A DNA stretch of 33,742 bases from Bacteroidota bacterium (GCA_020047755.1 JAIFNL010000119.1:1-33742); one strand, 5' to 3'. Shown: positions 8,281 through 17,955, counted from the stretch's first letter. Notes: generated by a model from the sequence alone, not told the origin. Translations and numbers: made by a program.

Positions 8281-8862
8281 TATTATTATAAACTTGTGTC
8301 TGAAAGAAAACGCATCTTTTGCGTTATTTTTTGATTGTAAAATACATCAAAACAGCTATTTTGTTCAAAACACGAACTTGTATTCAAAATATTCGTGTAC
8401 TTTATTTTTATAGAATATTAGCAATAATCGCTCAATTTCAGACCAAAAATAATTAAAAAACTATTTCTGTGTTTAAAAACAAAAATAAAATAGTACTTCA
8501 CTATTTCAAAACAACTTACAAATATAATTTTAAATCAAGAATTTAGAAAATTGTTGTATGCTTTTTTTCAAATCAATTAAAGTTTAATTTGTCAAAAGAT
8601 ATAGATAAAAAATTTATAATCAAATACATTCCAACCAATTTGGGAAAGAAAAAAAAGTATTTATATTACTAAAAACAACAAATAAAATTTCAAAACTATA
8701 ATTTTCAAAAAAATAAATTTACATTTGCATAATTTTAGATACTAAATTTACATAATTTTAGTTTAAAAGAATGATATATTACTTCCTATTTTTGAAATAA
8801 AATCTGAATAATATATAAAAAAACACAAATGAAATTACTAACTATTTGAAAATAACAAAATA
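8281..8862. other. Divergent intergenic region
   Basis: This AT-rich spacer separates the minus-strand barrel operon from the plus-strand TlpA gene. I find no coding sequence. Positions 8296-8320 repeat the segment 81-105 in opposite orientation (24 of 25 bases) and overlap a short hairpin (AACGCA ... TGCGTT). The TlpA promoter candidate is near the right end. Confidence 0.5.
8787..8794 (+). promoter_or_regulatory. Candidate -7 element of the TlpA-like gene
   Basis: TATTTTTG matches TAnnTTTG and lies 69 bp before the start codon. The -33 region is weak (GTTTAA about 21 nt upstream), so this is a candidate only. Confidence 0.4.
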
Positions 8863-9930
8863 ATGAAAAAAATAACCGTTTTTTTATTTATAACACTACT
8901 CGGAATTCAGAGCATCTTTGCGCAAGAAAAGGAAGCAAAATCTGATGCTAAAGACAACATTTCAATTAAGGGTAAATTACTGAATGCCAGCTCTTTCACT
9001 CATATTTATTTAGACAATATTATGAACGAAATAGAATTAGGAAGCTCGGAGCTAAAAAGTGATGGTTCGTTCAAAATTGAAGCAAGCATAGGCGTAACTG
9101 ATTTTTTCAAACTTCGCCTCGATGAGTATAACTACATCATTTTAATCATCGAGCCGGGTGAAAAAATTAAGCTTACTGCTTCGACCGATAGCATGTTTAA
9201 GCCCGAAATTCAAGGCTCGCCTGCAAGTATATTGCTTTACAAAACGCTTAACGATGTGGACAAATTTGACAAGAAACTTGCTGATATTCAAGCAAAAATA
9301 GAAGCCGAAAAAGTTGCCCTTATCGAAAATACATTTACTAAAAATAACAATTCGCTTGCTGGTTTGTTTTTTGTAAATCAAATAGAAAACATTGAGGTTA
9401 AAGATAAAATGTTAGCCAATTTGAAAGAAAAATATCCAGACAACACGCTTTTGAAAGAATTTTTGGCTGAATCGGAAGGTGGTGATGCTGAAGTAGAAAC
9501 CACTGAAAATGTTGCTATTGGAAGTGTAGCTCCTGAAATTGTTTTGCCTTCTACTGATGGTAAAGAAATAGCACTCAGCTCGTTGAAAGGAAAAGTTGTT
9601 CTTATCGACTTTTGGGCTTCGTGGTGCGGTCCGTGCATTAGAGAAATTCCAAACGTAATAGCAGCTTATGAAAAATACAAAGAAAAAGGCTTTGAAATTT
9701 ACGGAGTTTCGCTCGATGCAGAAAAAGATGCGTGGCTTGGTGCTATTGAAAAATACAAAATGAATTGGGTGCATGTAAGCGACCTAAAATACTGGGATTC
9801 AATGGTTGTAGGCTTGTATGGCATTGAGGGAATTCCTCACACTGTGCTTATCGACAAAGATGGAACTGTGATAGCCAAAGACTTACGAGGCGATGAACTA
9901 GATGCAAAGCTAAAAGAAATTCTAAAATAA
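8863..9930 (+). CDS. TlpA-family thiol-disulfide oxidoreductase with N-terminal DUF4369
   Basis: This 355-residue protein has a signal peptide (1-20, SIFA|QEKE), a DUF4369-like beta-rich domain (about 32-115), a helical linker, and a C-terminal thioredoxin-fold domain (about 216-355). The active site is WCGPC (Cys255 and Cys258, in FWASWCGPC), with the cis-proline Pro325 in GIPHT. It probably faces the periplasm and reduces or exchanges disulfides, as TlpA/ResA/CcmG relatives do. Many Bacteroidota paralogues have no known client. It stands alone, with a strong terminator behind it at 9951-9990. The redox class is secure; the target protein is unknown. Confidence 0.93.
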   Translation: MKKITVFLFITLLGIQSIFAQEKEAKSDAKDNISIKGKLLNASSFTHIYLDNIMNEIELGSSELKSDGSFKIEASIGVTDFFKLRLDEYNYIILIIEPGEKIKLTASTDSMFKPEIQGSPASILLYKTLNDVDKFDKKLADIQAKIEAEKVALIENTFTKNNNSLAGLFFVNQIENIEVKDKMLANLKEKYPDNTLLKEFLAESEGGDAEVETTENVAIGSVAPEIVLPSTDGKEIALSSLKGKVVLIDFWASWCGPCIREIPNVIAAYEKYKEKGFEIYGVSLDAEKDAWLGAIEKYKMNWVHVSDLKYWDSMVVGLYGIEGIPHTVLIDKDGTVIAKDLRGDELDAKLKEILK

Positions 9931-9950
9931 TTTTTTTTTTTACAAAAAAA

Positions 9951-9990
9951 GCAGATTATAGGTAAGCGAACTTATAGTCTGTTTTTTTTT
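9951..9990 (+). terminator. Terminator of the TlpA-like gene
   Basis: An 11-bp stem with two G-T pairs (9952-9962 with 9971-9981, about 8-nt loop) is followed by nine T (9982-9990). It starts 21 bp after the stop codon. Confidence 0.85.
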
Positions 9991-10167
9991 GTAGAACCCC
10001 TAAAAAAAAATACATTTTGATATTTTTAAAATTTAAAATCTTCATTTACTAGCAAAAAACTGCAATTTCGTAACTTCAAAATGCCTTAAATCTGCAACTT
10101 TCCTTCAAGTAATATACTAGTGCCTGAAACAAAATTCAAGTAAAATTGCTACGAAAACGTATTTCTT
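9991..10167. other. Part of the spacer before plsY
   Basis: The spacer between the TlpA-like gene and plsY is 423 bp. Apart from the terminator at 9951-9990 and the promoter at 10168-10199, I see no gene or structured element in it. The plsY transcript would have a leader of roughly 150 nt, without a recognisable riboswitch. Confidence 0.4.
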
Positions 10168-10199
10168 TTTGGTTTTCACAAAACTTATACTTAACTTTG
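10168..10199 (+). promoter_or_regulatory. Bacteroidota-type promoter of plsY
   Basis: TTTG (10168-10171) lies 20 nt before TAACTTTG (10192-10199), a good match to the -33/-7 consensus of the phylum. The start codon of plsY is at 10354. Confidence 0.65.
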
Positions 10200-10353
10200 C
10201 TCCATAAAACTACAATTATACGCTAAAAAATGATGTTATATATTCTTAAAAAAATAGCCGTTTTTAGAAAAAAGGTATAATAATTGCGCAATTATCACAA
10301 AACAAAGCAATGCATCGTTTACAAAATAAAATCAAAACTTAAAACAACAATTT

Positions 10354-11004
10354 ATGCCATTATTTTTTTACACAATTGCAATTTTTTCTGCGTATTTGCT
10401 AGGTTCTATTGCTACTTCTGTATGGATAGGTCGATTTTTTTACGGAATTGATATTCGTGATTATGGAAGCGGAAATGCAGGTGCTACCAACGTATTTAGA
10501 GTTTTAGGCAAAAAAGCAGGAATTCCAACAATGATTATCGATATGGCAAAAGGCTGGGCGGCAGTTAAATTAGCCCTTTTCTTTTCCGAGTCGTTAATAA
10601 TCGGAAGCAATGGATATATTAATTTGCAATTAGCACTTGGTGCTGGAGCGGTTTTAGGACACTTATTCCCTATTTTCGCACAGTTTAGAGGCGGAAAAGG
10701 TGTTGCTACGCTCTTTGGTATTGGCTTGGCTATTCACCCGCTTGCCACACTCCTTGCTTTTTCGGTTTTTGTAGTTGTACTTATCACAACTCGCTTTGTA
10801 TCACTAGGTTCAATGCTCGCTGGAGTTACATTTCCAGTTCTTATTATTTATGTTTTCAAAGAATCTGCTCCTTCGCTCATTATTTTTTCGTTTTTTGTTG
10901 CTGCCGGTTTAATTTATACTCACAGAAAAAATATCATTAGGCTGCTCAAAAAAGAAGAATCGAAAGCAAATATTTTTGGAAAAAGAAGAAAACACTTAGA
11001 ATAA
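10354..11004 (+). CDS. plsY: Glycerol-3-phosphate acyltransferase PlsY
   Basis: This 216-residue inner-membrane protein transfers the acyl group of acyl-phosphate to glycerol-3-phosphate, the first step of phospholipid synthesis in the PlsX/PlsY pathway. The three cytosolic loop motifs of the family are present: GSGNAGATNVFRVLGKKAG (about 38-56), GHLFPIFAQFRGGKGVATLFG (about 102-122), and a third motif near THRKNIIRLLKKEES at the C-terminus. The hydrophobic segments between them fit the usual membrane helices, and length is normal. It is a single gene with its own promoter (10168-10199) and terminator (11053-11093). No plsX is in the window. Confidence 0.97.
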   Translation: MPLFFYTIAIFSAYLLGSIATSVWIGRFFYGIDIRDYGSGNAGATNVFRVLGKKAGIPTMIIDMAKGWAAVKLALFFSESLIIGSNGYINLQLALGAGAVLGHLFPIFAQFRGGKGVATLFGIGLAIHPLATLLAFSVFVVVLITTRFVSLGSMLAGVTFPVLIIYVFKESAPSLIIFSFFVAAGLIYTHRKNIIRLLKKEESKANIFGKRRKHLE

Positions 11005-11052
11005 CAATCTTTTTTTGAATTTTAAATGCAATGAATTAGCCGAAAACCAAAC

Positions 11053-11093
11053 AAAGGAACGCAAAGTTTTTTCATACTTTGCGTTCCTTTTTA
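11053..11093 (+). terminator. Terminator of plsY
   Basis: A perfect 15-bp stem (11053-11067 with 11076-11090, 8-nt loop) ends in a short T run. It begins 49 bp after the plsY stop. Confidence 0.85.
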
Positions 11094-11177
11094 GTTTAAG
11101 TTGTTTATTTTTGTGTAAAATAAAATATTGGTATTCCAATTACAACAAGTAAAATATAAAGCACTAAAAAAAAGAAT

Positions 11178-11185
11178 TAATTTTG
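11178..11185 (+). promoter_or_regulatory. Candidate -7 element of the SpoIIE-like phosphatase gene
   Basis: TAATTTTG matches TAnnTTTG and lies 19 bp before the start codon. No TTTG is present at the right distance upstream. Confidence 0.35.
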
Positions 11186-11203
11186 CTCTATGCACAATAA
11201 AAT

Positions 11204-13138
11204 ATGAAAGTAAAATATAAACTCCTTATTTTTTTATTACTATTTTCAGCAATGCTTGTTGGAATTTTAGCTACAAATTTTTATATAAATGACTTAAACA
11301 TAGAGTTGTATGTAGAAAATCAAATAGAAAAATTGAATCAATCTGCAAATAATTCTATTGAAATTAAAAACGAACTAATAGAAGCCATTGCAAATGATTA
11401 TACCTATTGGGATGACGTTTTTAATTTTGTAACGTCGCACGATGCAAATTTTGCAGCCACCAATTTAGAGCCACTCACTGGTTATCAATACATTGACTAC
11501 ATTTGGGTATATAACACCGAAGCAGAAAATATTTATAACAAAGAAAAAGAAAATTTTACAAGAATAGAAAATCCTTTAAAACCAGAATACTTATTTAAAA
11601 TTTTTGATACAATCCCAAACTCGAAGAAACGGCTGACCAATTTCTATTTCAAAGCCGACTCTGCTTTTTATGTGGTTTACGGTGCCACTATTCACAGAAC
11701 TCAAGACCAGCAAAGGCTCAAAAAACCTAATGGGTTCTTCCTTCTAGGAAAAAAAGTTGATGACGAATTTCTCGATAAATTAGGAATAATAACCAATTCA
11801 AAAGTTTCTCTTTTTTTTGATTCTACTGCCTATAAAAATAAAAATAAACAAGCTATTTTTTCAATAAATAAACTCTATAATTTTGAACATAAATATATTG
11901 CCTCATTAGTTTTTGAAAAAAACGACAATTACATTTCCAAAAACAAAGCCAGCCAAAAAAATATACTGCTAATTATTTCAATAGTTATCCTTTTATCGAT
12001 ACTACTAATCGGCTTTCTATTCAATTTAATTGTCACAAAACCCTTTAATTCAATCATCAAAAGCTTAAATACTAATTCGCTTTTGTACATAAAAAACTAT
12101 ATTGACAGCAACAACGAATTTGGGCAGATTTCTAAACTTATTGAAGCTTTTTTCAAGCAAAAAGTACTTTTAGAAGACGAAATAGAAGAGCGCAAGCAAA
12201 TAATGGCTCAAATAGAAGAGAAAAATGAAGAATTGCAATTGCAAAACGAGCAAATTAAAGAACTATACGACCAAAATTCGGCTGCAAACGAAGAATTGAT
12301 GCAGCAAAATGAAGAAATTCAAACAATTTTGGACGAAATAAACTTTAAAAAAGAAATTATCGAAAAAGCACACCGAAATATAACTGCCAGTATTAATTAT
12401 GCAAAATCAATACAAGAAGCCCTTTTGACTAGAAAAGAGCTTATTAATACTTTTTTGCATGAGTATTTTTTGCTTTTCAAACCCAAAGAGGGAGTTAGTG
12501 GCGATTTTTATTATATCAACAAAAAAGAAGATAATTTAATTTTTGCAGTTGCCGATTGCACAGGGCACGGAGTGCCTGGTGGATTCATTTCAATGCTGGC
12601 TATCACTTACTTACACGAAGCAGTGCGCCACGAAACCGAGTTTAACTCAGCGCATGTTCTGGAGGTTTTGCGAGAAAGATTCAAACGAACATTTGTAGCT
12701 TTTGGTTCAAAAAACAACAACGGATTAGATATTGCTTTTTGCACTGTAAACCTAAAAACCAATATATTACAATATTCTGGAGCCAACAATCCTATCTTTA
12801 TTATTCGCAACAATAAGCTTATAGAATACGAAGCTACCAAAAGCCCAATAGGAACTTATCCTAAGGAAAGACCTTTTGAAAATATAGAAATTCAACTCCT
12901 CGAAAATGATTTAATTTATTTATTTTCAGATGGTTACCCAGACCAATTTGGAGGCGAAAAATACCGAAAATACACAAAACTCAAATTCAAAGAAAAATTA
13001 ATAGAGATAGAACAAAAAGCACTTTCGGAGCAAAAAGAAATACTTGAAGAAACATTGCAAAACTGGAAGGGCGATAAAGAACAAACAGACGATATAACGG
13101 TAATGGCTGTAAGATGGAATCCGATTAAAAAGAAATAA
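11204..13138 (+). CDS. Membrane sensor (CHASE4-like) with SpoIIE/PP2C Ser/Thr phosphatase domain
   Basis: This 644-residue protein has a first membrane helix (about 5-25) and a periplasmic CHASE4-like sensor (about 30-245; NDYTYWDDVFNFV is the characteristic stretch). A second helix (about 253-278) follows, then a HAMP-like linker and coiled coil (about 280-390). The C-terminal PP2C-type phosphatase (about 395-637) has metal ligands in GDFYY (Asp434), VADCTGHGVPGG (Asp451), FSDGYPDQ (Asp576) and TDDITVM (Asp629/630). Relatives dephosphorylate anti-anti-sigma proteins in partner-switching pathways or act on other phosphoproteins. No anti-sigma or STAS gene is in the window, so the target is unknown. 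It is transcribed alone and ends at the shared terminator 13164-13198. Confidence 0.92.
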   Translation: MKVKYKLLIFLLLFSAMLVGILATNFYINDLNIELYVENQIEKLNQSANNSIEIKNELIEAIANDYTYWDDVFNFVTSHDANFAATNLEPLTGYQYIDYIWVYNTEAENIYNKEKENFTRIENPLKPEYLFKIFDTIPNSKKRLTNFYFKADSAFYVVYGATIHRTQDQQRLKKPNGFFLLGKKVDDEFLDKLGIITNSKVSLFFDSTAYKNKNKQAIFSINKLYNFEHKYIASLVFEKNDNYISKNKASQKNILLIISIVILLSILLIGFLFNLIVTKPFNSIIKSLNTNSLLYIKNYIDSNNEFGQISKLIEAFFKQKVLLEDEIEERKQIMAQIEEKNEELQLQNEQIKELYDQNSAANEELMQQNEEIQTILDEINFKKEIIEKAHRNITASINYAKSIQEALLTRKELINTFLHEYFLLFKPKEGVSGDFYYINKKEDNLIFAVADCTGHGVPGGFISMLAITYLHEAVRHETEFNSAHVLEVLRERFKRTFVAFGSKNNNGLDIAFCTVNLKTNILQYSGANNPIFIIRNNKLIEYEATKSPIGTYPKERPFENIEIQLLENDLIYLFSDGYPDQFGGEKYRKYTKLKFKEKLIEIEQKALSEQKEILEETLQNWKGDKEQTDDITVMAVRWNPIKKK

Positions 13139-13163
13139 GGTAAAACTAAAAAATATTCAGAAT

Positions 13164-13198
13164 AAAAAAAAGCTACCCCAAAAAGGTAGCTTTTTTTT
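13164..13198. terminator. Bidirectional terminator between convergent genes
   Basis: A perfect 14-bp stem (13164-13177 with 13185-13198, 7-nt loop) has an A run on one arm and a T run on the other, so it can end transcripts from both sides. It lies 25 bp past the phosphatase stop and 24 bp past the stop of the minus-strand gene at 13223. Confidence 0.88.
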
Positions 13199-13222
13199 GT
13201 ATATCAATAAATTAAACTAAAA

Positions 13223-14668
13223 TTAGTAGCTAAATTCATCTAAAGCATCTGCATTCACTTCTTTTTCTTCTTTTCCACCAAATGGCATGCGGAAACCTAC
13301 GTAAGGAGTTATGTAATTGCTAGTTTCAAAAACATCATCGGCATTGCGTGCCCACGACCATTTGTAATCAAATCCAGTAGTTAAAAACTTGTTTACTTTA
13401 TAAGCAACACGTGTGGTAGCAATAGAACGCTCGTCGAAATTAAAAATTTCTTTGATTCCAAAATGGCTCAATCCACCTTTGAAATATTGACCAGAAATAA
13501 TGAACGGACCAATTTCTTTGCTGTGCAAAATCAATTGAATAGAACCTGGGTTCATTTCATTGGTACCATCGGGAATTAAAAGGCTTGCGCTAAACATAAG
13601 CATATCCAAAACCGAAATAGAAGCCGAACCGTAAATGCCCGCTTTCTTTTCAATACCCGCCAACGAAATTAATTTAGCATCTTTGTTGATTGTGTAACCT
13701 GCATCGAAGAATTGAGGCATGAAATAGTCTGTGTACCAAAGTCTTTCGAGTCGAGCATCGGCTCTAAGTACATTACCCAAAAAGTTCAAACGTGCACGTA
13801 CACCAAACGAAAAACCAGAACCTTTTCCGTAATTAACGGTAAGCGTACTATCAGCTTCATTCATTTGAGTAGCAGCAGCATTAAGGTAGGAATTTAATTC
13901 AGGACTCTCATTTTTAAGCAATGTTCCGTAAGAAATAAAAGGAGAAACTTGCAAAAATTTGCGATTAATCAAGTAAGTTCCTGCATCAATTGCCCAAGCA
14001 CTCATGCCTTCTTTAATAAATTGATTTTGATAAGTAACGCCGTCTAATTCAATAGCCGTTTCGTCGTGGTCGGTTACATACGAAAATCCTATATCGAACT
14101 GGCTCAAGGCTTTAATTGGCGACTTTCCGAACGGGCGCACATAAGGGCGCACAGCCATTAAGTTATTAGACGCCGAAAAATCGCTGTACATAAACTCGAA
14201 ACCGACCATGTTTTTAATCAAAATATCGGCACTCAAACCGGTACGACGTTTATCAAAGCTAGCCGAGTTATCATAATTGTTAATCAACATTCCATAGCCC
14301 AAAAATTCGTTGGTAAGCATACCTACTTTAGCATAAATTGGATTGTGCTTTTTCACGCCATAGCGCACATACATAATCATACGCCAAAGAGCACCAGCAT
14401 CTTGATACTCGTCTTTTCTAAATTCGCCATTTTCAATGTTGAAATAAATAGGAATATTCAAACCAATTCCCCATTTTCCGAAAGCCAATTCCGGTTGCAA
14501 ACGCATGCTAATGTAGTTTTCGCCACCAATATTCGAATAGCCTAATTTTCCGGCAAGCTCAGAGCTTGGAGCAAAACTATCAAACTCATCAATCGAAATT
14601 TGAGCGCTTAGTTGTGTACCACTGGCTAGCAATAACGCAACAGTAAGTAATAAAAATAGTTTTTTCAT
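13223..14668 (-). CDS. Outer-membrane beta-barrel protein of unknown function
   Basis: The frame opens at 14701, but the Met at 14668 starts a clean signal peptide (MKKLFLLLTVALLLASG, cleavage near LSA|QIS), so I choose 14668 (481 residues). The mature protein is made of alternating strands rich in Tyr, Phe and Gly (for example MYVRYGVKKHNPIYAKVGML), as in porin-like barrels. It then ends in a short charged tail (GGKEEKEVNADALDEFSY) instead of a terminal aromatic strand residue alone. I do not recognise the family or a substrate. It is convergent with the SpoIIE-like phosphatase and shares its terminator. A -7 candidate lies at 14815-14822. Confidence 0.8.
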   Translation of the reverse strand: MKKLFLLLTVALLLASGTQLSAQISIDEFDSFAPSSELAGKLGYSNIGGENYISMRLQPELAFGKWGIGLNIPIYFNIENGEFRKDEYQDAGALWRMIMYVRYGVKKHNPIYAKVGMLTNEFLGYGMLINNYDNSASFDKRRTGLSADILIKNMVGFEFMYSDFSASNNLMAVRPYVRPFGKSPIKALSQFDIGFSYVTDHDETAIELDGVTYQNQFIKEGMSAWAIDAGTYLINRKFLQVSPFISYGTLLKNESPELNSYLNAAATQMNEADSTLTVNYGKGSGFSFGVRARLNFLGNVLRADARLERLWYTDYFMPQFFDAGYTINKDAKLISLAGIEKKAGIYGSASISVLDMLMFSASLLIPDGTNEMNPGSIQLILHSKEIGPFIISGQYFKGGLSHFGIKEIFNFDERSIATTRVAYKVNKFLTTGFDYKWSWARNADDVFETSNYITPYVGFRMPFGGKEEKEVNADALDEFSY

Positions 14669-14814
14669 TTGTCTAATGTTTTGTGAATCTGAAATTTGCA
14701 TTTTCCCAAACGTTCGTTTTCAAAAAAAAGAAATTTATAGATTCATTGTTTTACTAATTCTAGTTTGTGTTAATCTTATTTAATGACTAATTTATAATAA
14801 AAAAATTATTAGTG

Positions 14815-14822
14815 CAAATATA
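14815..14822 (-). promoter_or_regulatory. Candidate -7 element of the barrel-protein gene
   Basis: The minus strand reads TATATTTG, matching TAnnTTTG, about 147 bp before the chosen start codon. No matching -33 element is seen. Confidence 0.35.
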
Positions 14823-14966
14823 ACGTTTTATCGCCATTTATATTTTAATTTTTTACATAAAAATAGAAATTCTAATAAAATAGAAAACACAAAAACACAA
14901 AAGTGCTCAAAATCAACAAACAGCTTAGTGCCAAATTATGCTATTTTTCATTTATCTGTCAAAATA

Positions 14967-15350
14967 TTACCAAATTTGTTCAATTTTATAATGCTTGAAA
15001 TTGCCGTCTTTACTTATTATTGGCATTTTTTCAACAATTGCTTGAGAAATAATCATTCGGTCAAAAGGGTCTTTGTGATAAAAAGGCAATTTTATCAACC
15101 CTTTTGAATGTTCAAATTTAATAGGAAGTAATTCAAACGAATTTTCCCAAATTAAACTATTTAATTTATCAAATGGAATTTTCATTTCCATTTTTTCAAG
15201 ACTCAATTTTATAGCTATTTCCCATAACGATATAATGCTAATAAAACAAGTATTTTCTTCATTTTCAATACTTTGAATTGCCATTTTGCTTAATTCATCA
15301 GAACCTTCAAAAAACCAAATCATCGTATGCGTATCTAATCATAAATTCAT
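14967..15350 (-). pseudogene. VapC-like PIN-domain toxin interrupted by a stop at codon 4
   Basis: Reading from ATG at 15350 gives M-N-L-stop-L-D-T-H-T-M-I-W and then an intact PIN domain to 14967. The expected start in this family is MNLLLDTHTxxW, so the TGA at 15341-15339 replaces a Leu codon. The ATG at 15350 is supported by the 4-bp ATGA overlap with the antitoxin stop. Downstream the acidic PIN residues remain: Glu in SLWEIAIK, Asp in DPFDRMIISQA, and Asp in IISKDG. Re-initiation at 15323 would give 118 residues lacking the first catalytic Asp (codon 6). The intact protein would be an RNase. The likeliest reading is a toxin inactivated by one substitution (for example TTA to TGA); a sequencing error cannot be excluded. 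Confidence 0.85.
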
Positions 15351-15580
15351 GGCATATATTCGTTAAAATCATCTAAAGGCTCGTCAAAATCAGGTGCCAA
15401 AACAAAACTTCCTTTTGCACAACCGAATTGAGGTTTTTGTCTTTTTTTTGTAGAAGAAAATTGTTTAACAAGCAAATAATCAATATAATACATTAATTCT
15501 TGCCGCAGTTGTTCTGAATATAACATACTCACTTTTGAGTATATTAAATTATCAGTGTTATATTGTAATTGTGTCAGCAT
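15347..15580 (-). CDS. DUF2281 (VapB-like) antitoxin
   Basis: This 77-residue protein has a C-terminal half matching DUF2281 antitoxins: PQFGCAKGSFVLAPDFDEPL, then DDFNEYMP. The N-terminal half is helical, with LRQELMYYIDYLLVKQF. In this family the C-terminal part is thought to wrap around and block the PIN toxin encoded next door, and the N-terminal part mediates dimer contacts or DNA binding. The stop overlaps the toxin ATG by 4 bp, a sign of translational coupling. A -7 element (15604-15597) lies 17 bp before the start. The partner toxin carries a premature stop, so this antitoxin may now have no local target. Confidence 0.85.
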   Translation of the reverse strand: MLTQLQYNTDNLIYSKVSMLYSEQLRQELMYYIDYLLVKQFSSTKKRQKPQFGCAKGSFVLAPDFDEPLDDFNEYMP

Positions 15581-15596
15581 AATTCAAATTTTTCTA

Positions 15597-15604
15597 CAAA
15601 TGTA
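15597..15604 (-). promoter_or_regulatory. Candidate -7 element of the antitoxin-toxin pair
   Basis: The minus strand reads TACATTTG, matching TAnnTTTG, 16 bp before the antitoxin ATG. This leaves a very short leader, common for autoregulated toxin-antitoxin pairs. The -33 region lacks TTTG. Confidence 0.45.
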
Positions 15605-15674
15605 CAGAATTTTTAATTCATTAAAAAGTTATTTTAACTGCATTTTTAAAACAAACCCACTTAATTTCTTTTTT

Positions 15675-15781
15675 CAATTAAGCATCATTGCCGTTTTATT
15701 TTTGAGAGAAATATTTGTTACTTATTTATTTTTAAATACTTGGCAAAACAAAATATGTAATTAATTCTGGTTTACTACTTA
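15675..15781 (+). repeat. Diverged interspersed repeat, copy 1
   Basis: The stretch from AAGCATCATTG through TTTTATTTTTGAG, ACTTGGCAAAA and GGTTTACTACTTA closely matches 26152-26257 in the same orientation over about 105 bp. Several blocks are identical, with small indels. It lies in the gene-free region upstream of the antitoxin. In one frame the two copies share residues (YLFLxTWQ), and some of the differences are silent, so it may derive from a short coding sequence. Confidence 0.6.
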
Positions 15782-16068
15782 TCTAATCGAATTTTAAGAG
15801 TAAAAAGTGGCTATTTAAGAAATTGAAAATAAAAATCTTAAATCCAATAAAAAACGATTAATTTTTCAATATTTTAAAATCTACATTTCTTTCTAAACAA
15901 ACAAAAACACATTCCATTTGAACAAAAAAATCAAAATCAAACAGCAAAAATATCTTTTTTTCGCTACAAATTTCTAAAAAAAACAATACTAAAAAAGGAC
16001 TTAAAAGTATTTATTTAAGCAGTTTATTTATTTTTAGAATAAAAAAAATAAAAAAAATCCTAAAAAAA
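15782..16068. other. AT-rich spacer before the methionine operon promoter
   Basis: This stretch is long A and T runs without a credible open frame or hairpin. I see nothing functional in it; it precedes the promoter at 16069. Confidence 0.5.
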
Positions 16069-16099
16069 TTTGTATGTTTAAAAATAGCAAATATATTTG
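16069..16099 (+). promoter_or_regulatory. Promoter of the SAM-riboswitch/methionine operon
   Basis: TTTG (16069-16072), exactly 19 nt, then TATATTTG (16092-16099): a full match to the Bacteroidota -33/-7 consensus. The SAM-I aptamer begins about 84 nt downstream. Confidence 0.75.
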
Positions 16100-16182
16100 T
16101 GCCAGAAATAAAATTGAAATACATTCAATCAATTTTTTTTCAAACAAAACCTCAAATATTCTTTCCCTTCAAAAGAAAGTTT

Positions 16183-16294
16183 GTTTGATTTATAAAGATG
16201 AGTGGAGAGATTAGGCTCTATGAAACTCAAGCAACCTTCTTCTAAAAGAAAGGTGCTAATACCTAACCCAATTTTGGGAAATTATAATTTAAAC
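16183..16294 (+). promoter_or_regulatory. SAM-I (S-box) riboswitch aptamer
   Basis: The sequence carries the S-box core in order: AAGATGAGTGGAGAGATTAG (16195-16214), GCTCTATGAAACTCAAGCAACC, a variable P3 hairpin, and AAAGGTGCTAATACC (16249-16263). The P1 helix closes between 16183-16195 and 16282-16294 (11 Watson-Crick pairs, one G-T, one mismatch). SAM-I RNAs bind S-adenosylmethionine and repress methionine genes, fitting the metY-metX-hom operon behind it. A weak hairpin (16328-16342) with a T run (16345-16350) downstream could be a terminator arm of the expression platform. The distance to the metY start (about 285 nt) leaves room for this or another mechanism. Confidence 0.93.
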
Positions 16295-16327
16295 GACAAA
16301 TTATCATGCAAACAGTAAATTTTTCAA

Positions 16328-16350
16328 AGGCACTTTGTGCTTGCTTTTTT
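16328..16350 (+). terminator. Possible expression-platform terminator of the SAM-I riboswitch
   Basis: A short 6-bp stem (16328-16333 with 16337-16342, one G-T pair, TTT loop) is followed by GC and six T. It is weak, but it sits where a SAM-dependent terminator is expected. I could not identify a convincing antiterminator, so control could be different. Confidence 0.4.
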
Positions 16351-16502
16351 GTACGTGTGTATTTCAACTCTTTGAAATTGCATTTGTACCACGTATATAT
16401 GCGCAGCTTGCGCTAAAAAAATAATCCAAGAAAATTTCAAATTTTAACTTGCGAAAAAAAAATACAACAAAACTACTTGGGCTAAAAATACCCATTTGTT
16501 AA

Positions 16503-17864
<1,362 letters not shown>

Positions 17865-17901
17865 TTATTCATTTTGCAAAAAAAATACTTCTTTTTTATT
17901 T

Positions 17902-17932
17902 GATTTGGCAACTCTAAAAAAGTTGCCAAATC
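17902..17932 (+). repeat. Perfect hairpin between metY and metX
   Basis: The arms GATTTGGCAACT (17902-17913) and AGTTGCCAAATC (17921-17932) are perfectly complementary around a 7-nt A-rich loop. It lacks a following T run, so it is a poor terminator. It may be an RNA-processing or stability element, or an extragenic palindrome; a related hairpin closes the operon at 20263-20299. Confidence 0.7.
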
Positions 17933-17955
17933 GTAACTCAAAAAAATTTGAAAAT

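Noticed and set aside
15339-15341. TGA in vapC read as selenocysteine or tryptophan
   Set aside because: The family has Leu at this position, TGA ends the overlapping antitoxin gene normally, and no SECIS-like hairpin is seen.
15555-15764. A 69-codon plus-strand frame over the antitoxin start and repeat copy 1
   Set aside because: It is antisense to the antitoxin promoter and start, and is very rich in Phe/Ile/Leu; only its part within the repeat is of interest.
17905-17955. TTG start giving metX 17 more residues
   Set aside because: The TTG lies within a perfect intergenic hairpin, and the extra residues do not resemble MetX N-termini; the ATG at 17956 fits the family.
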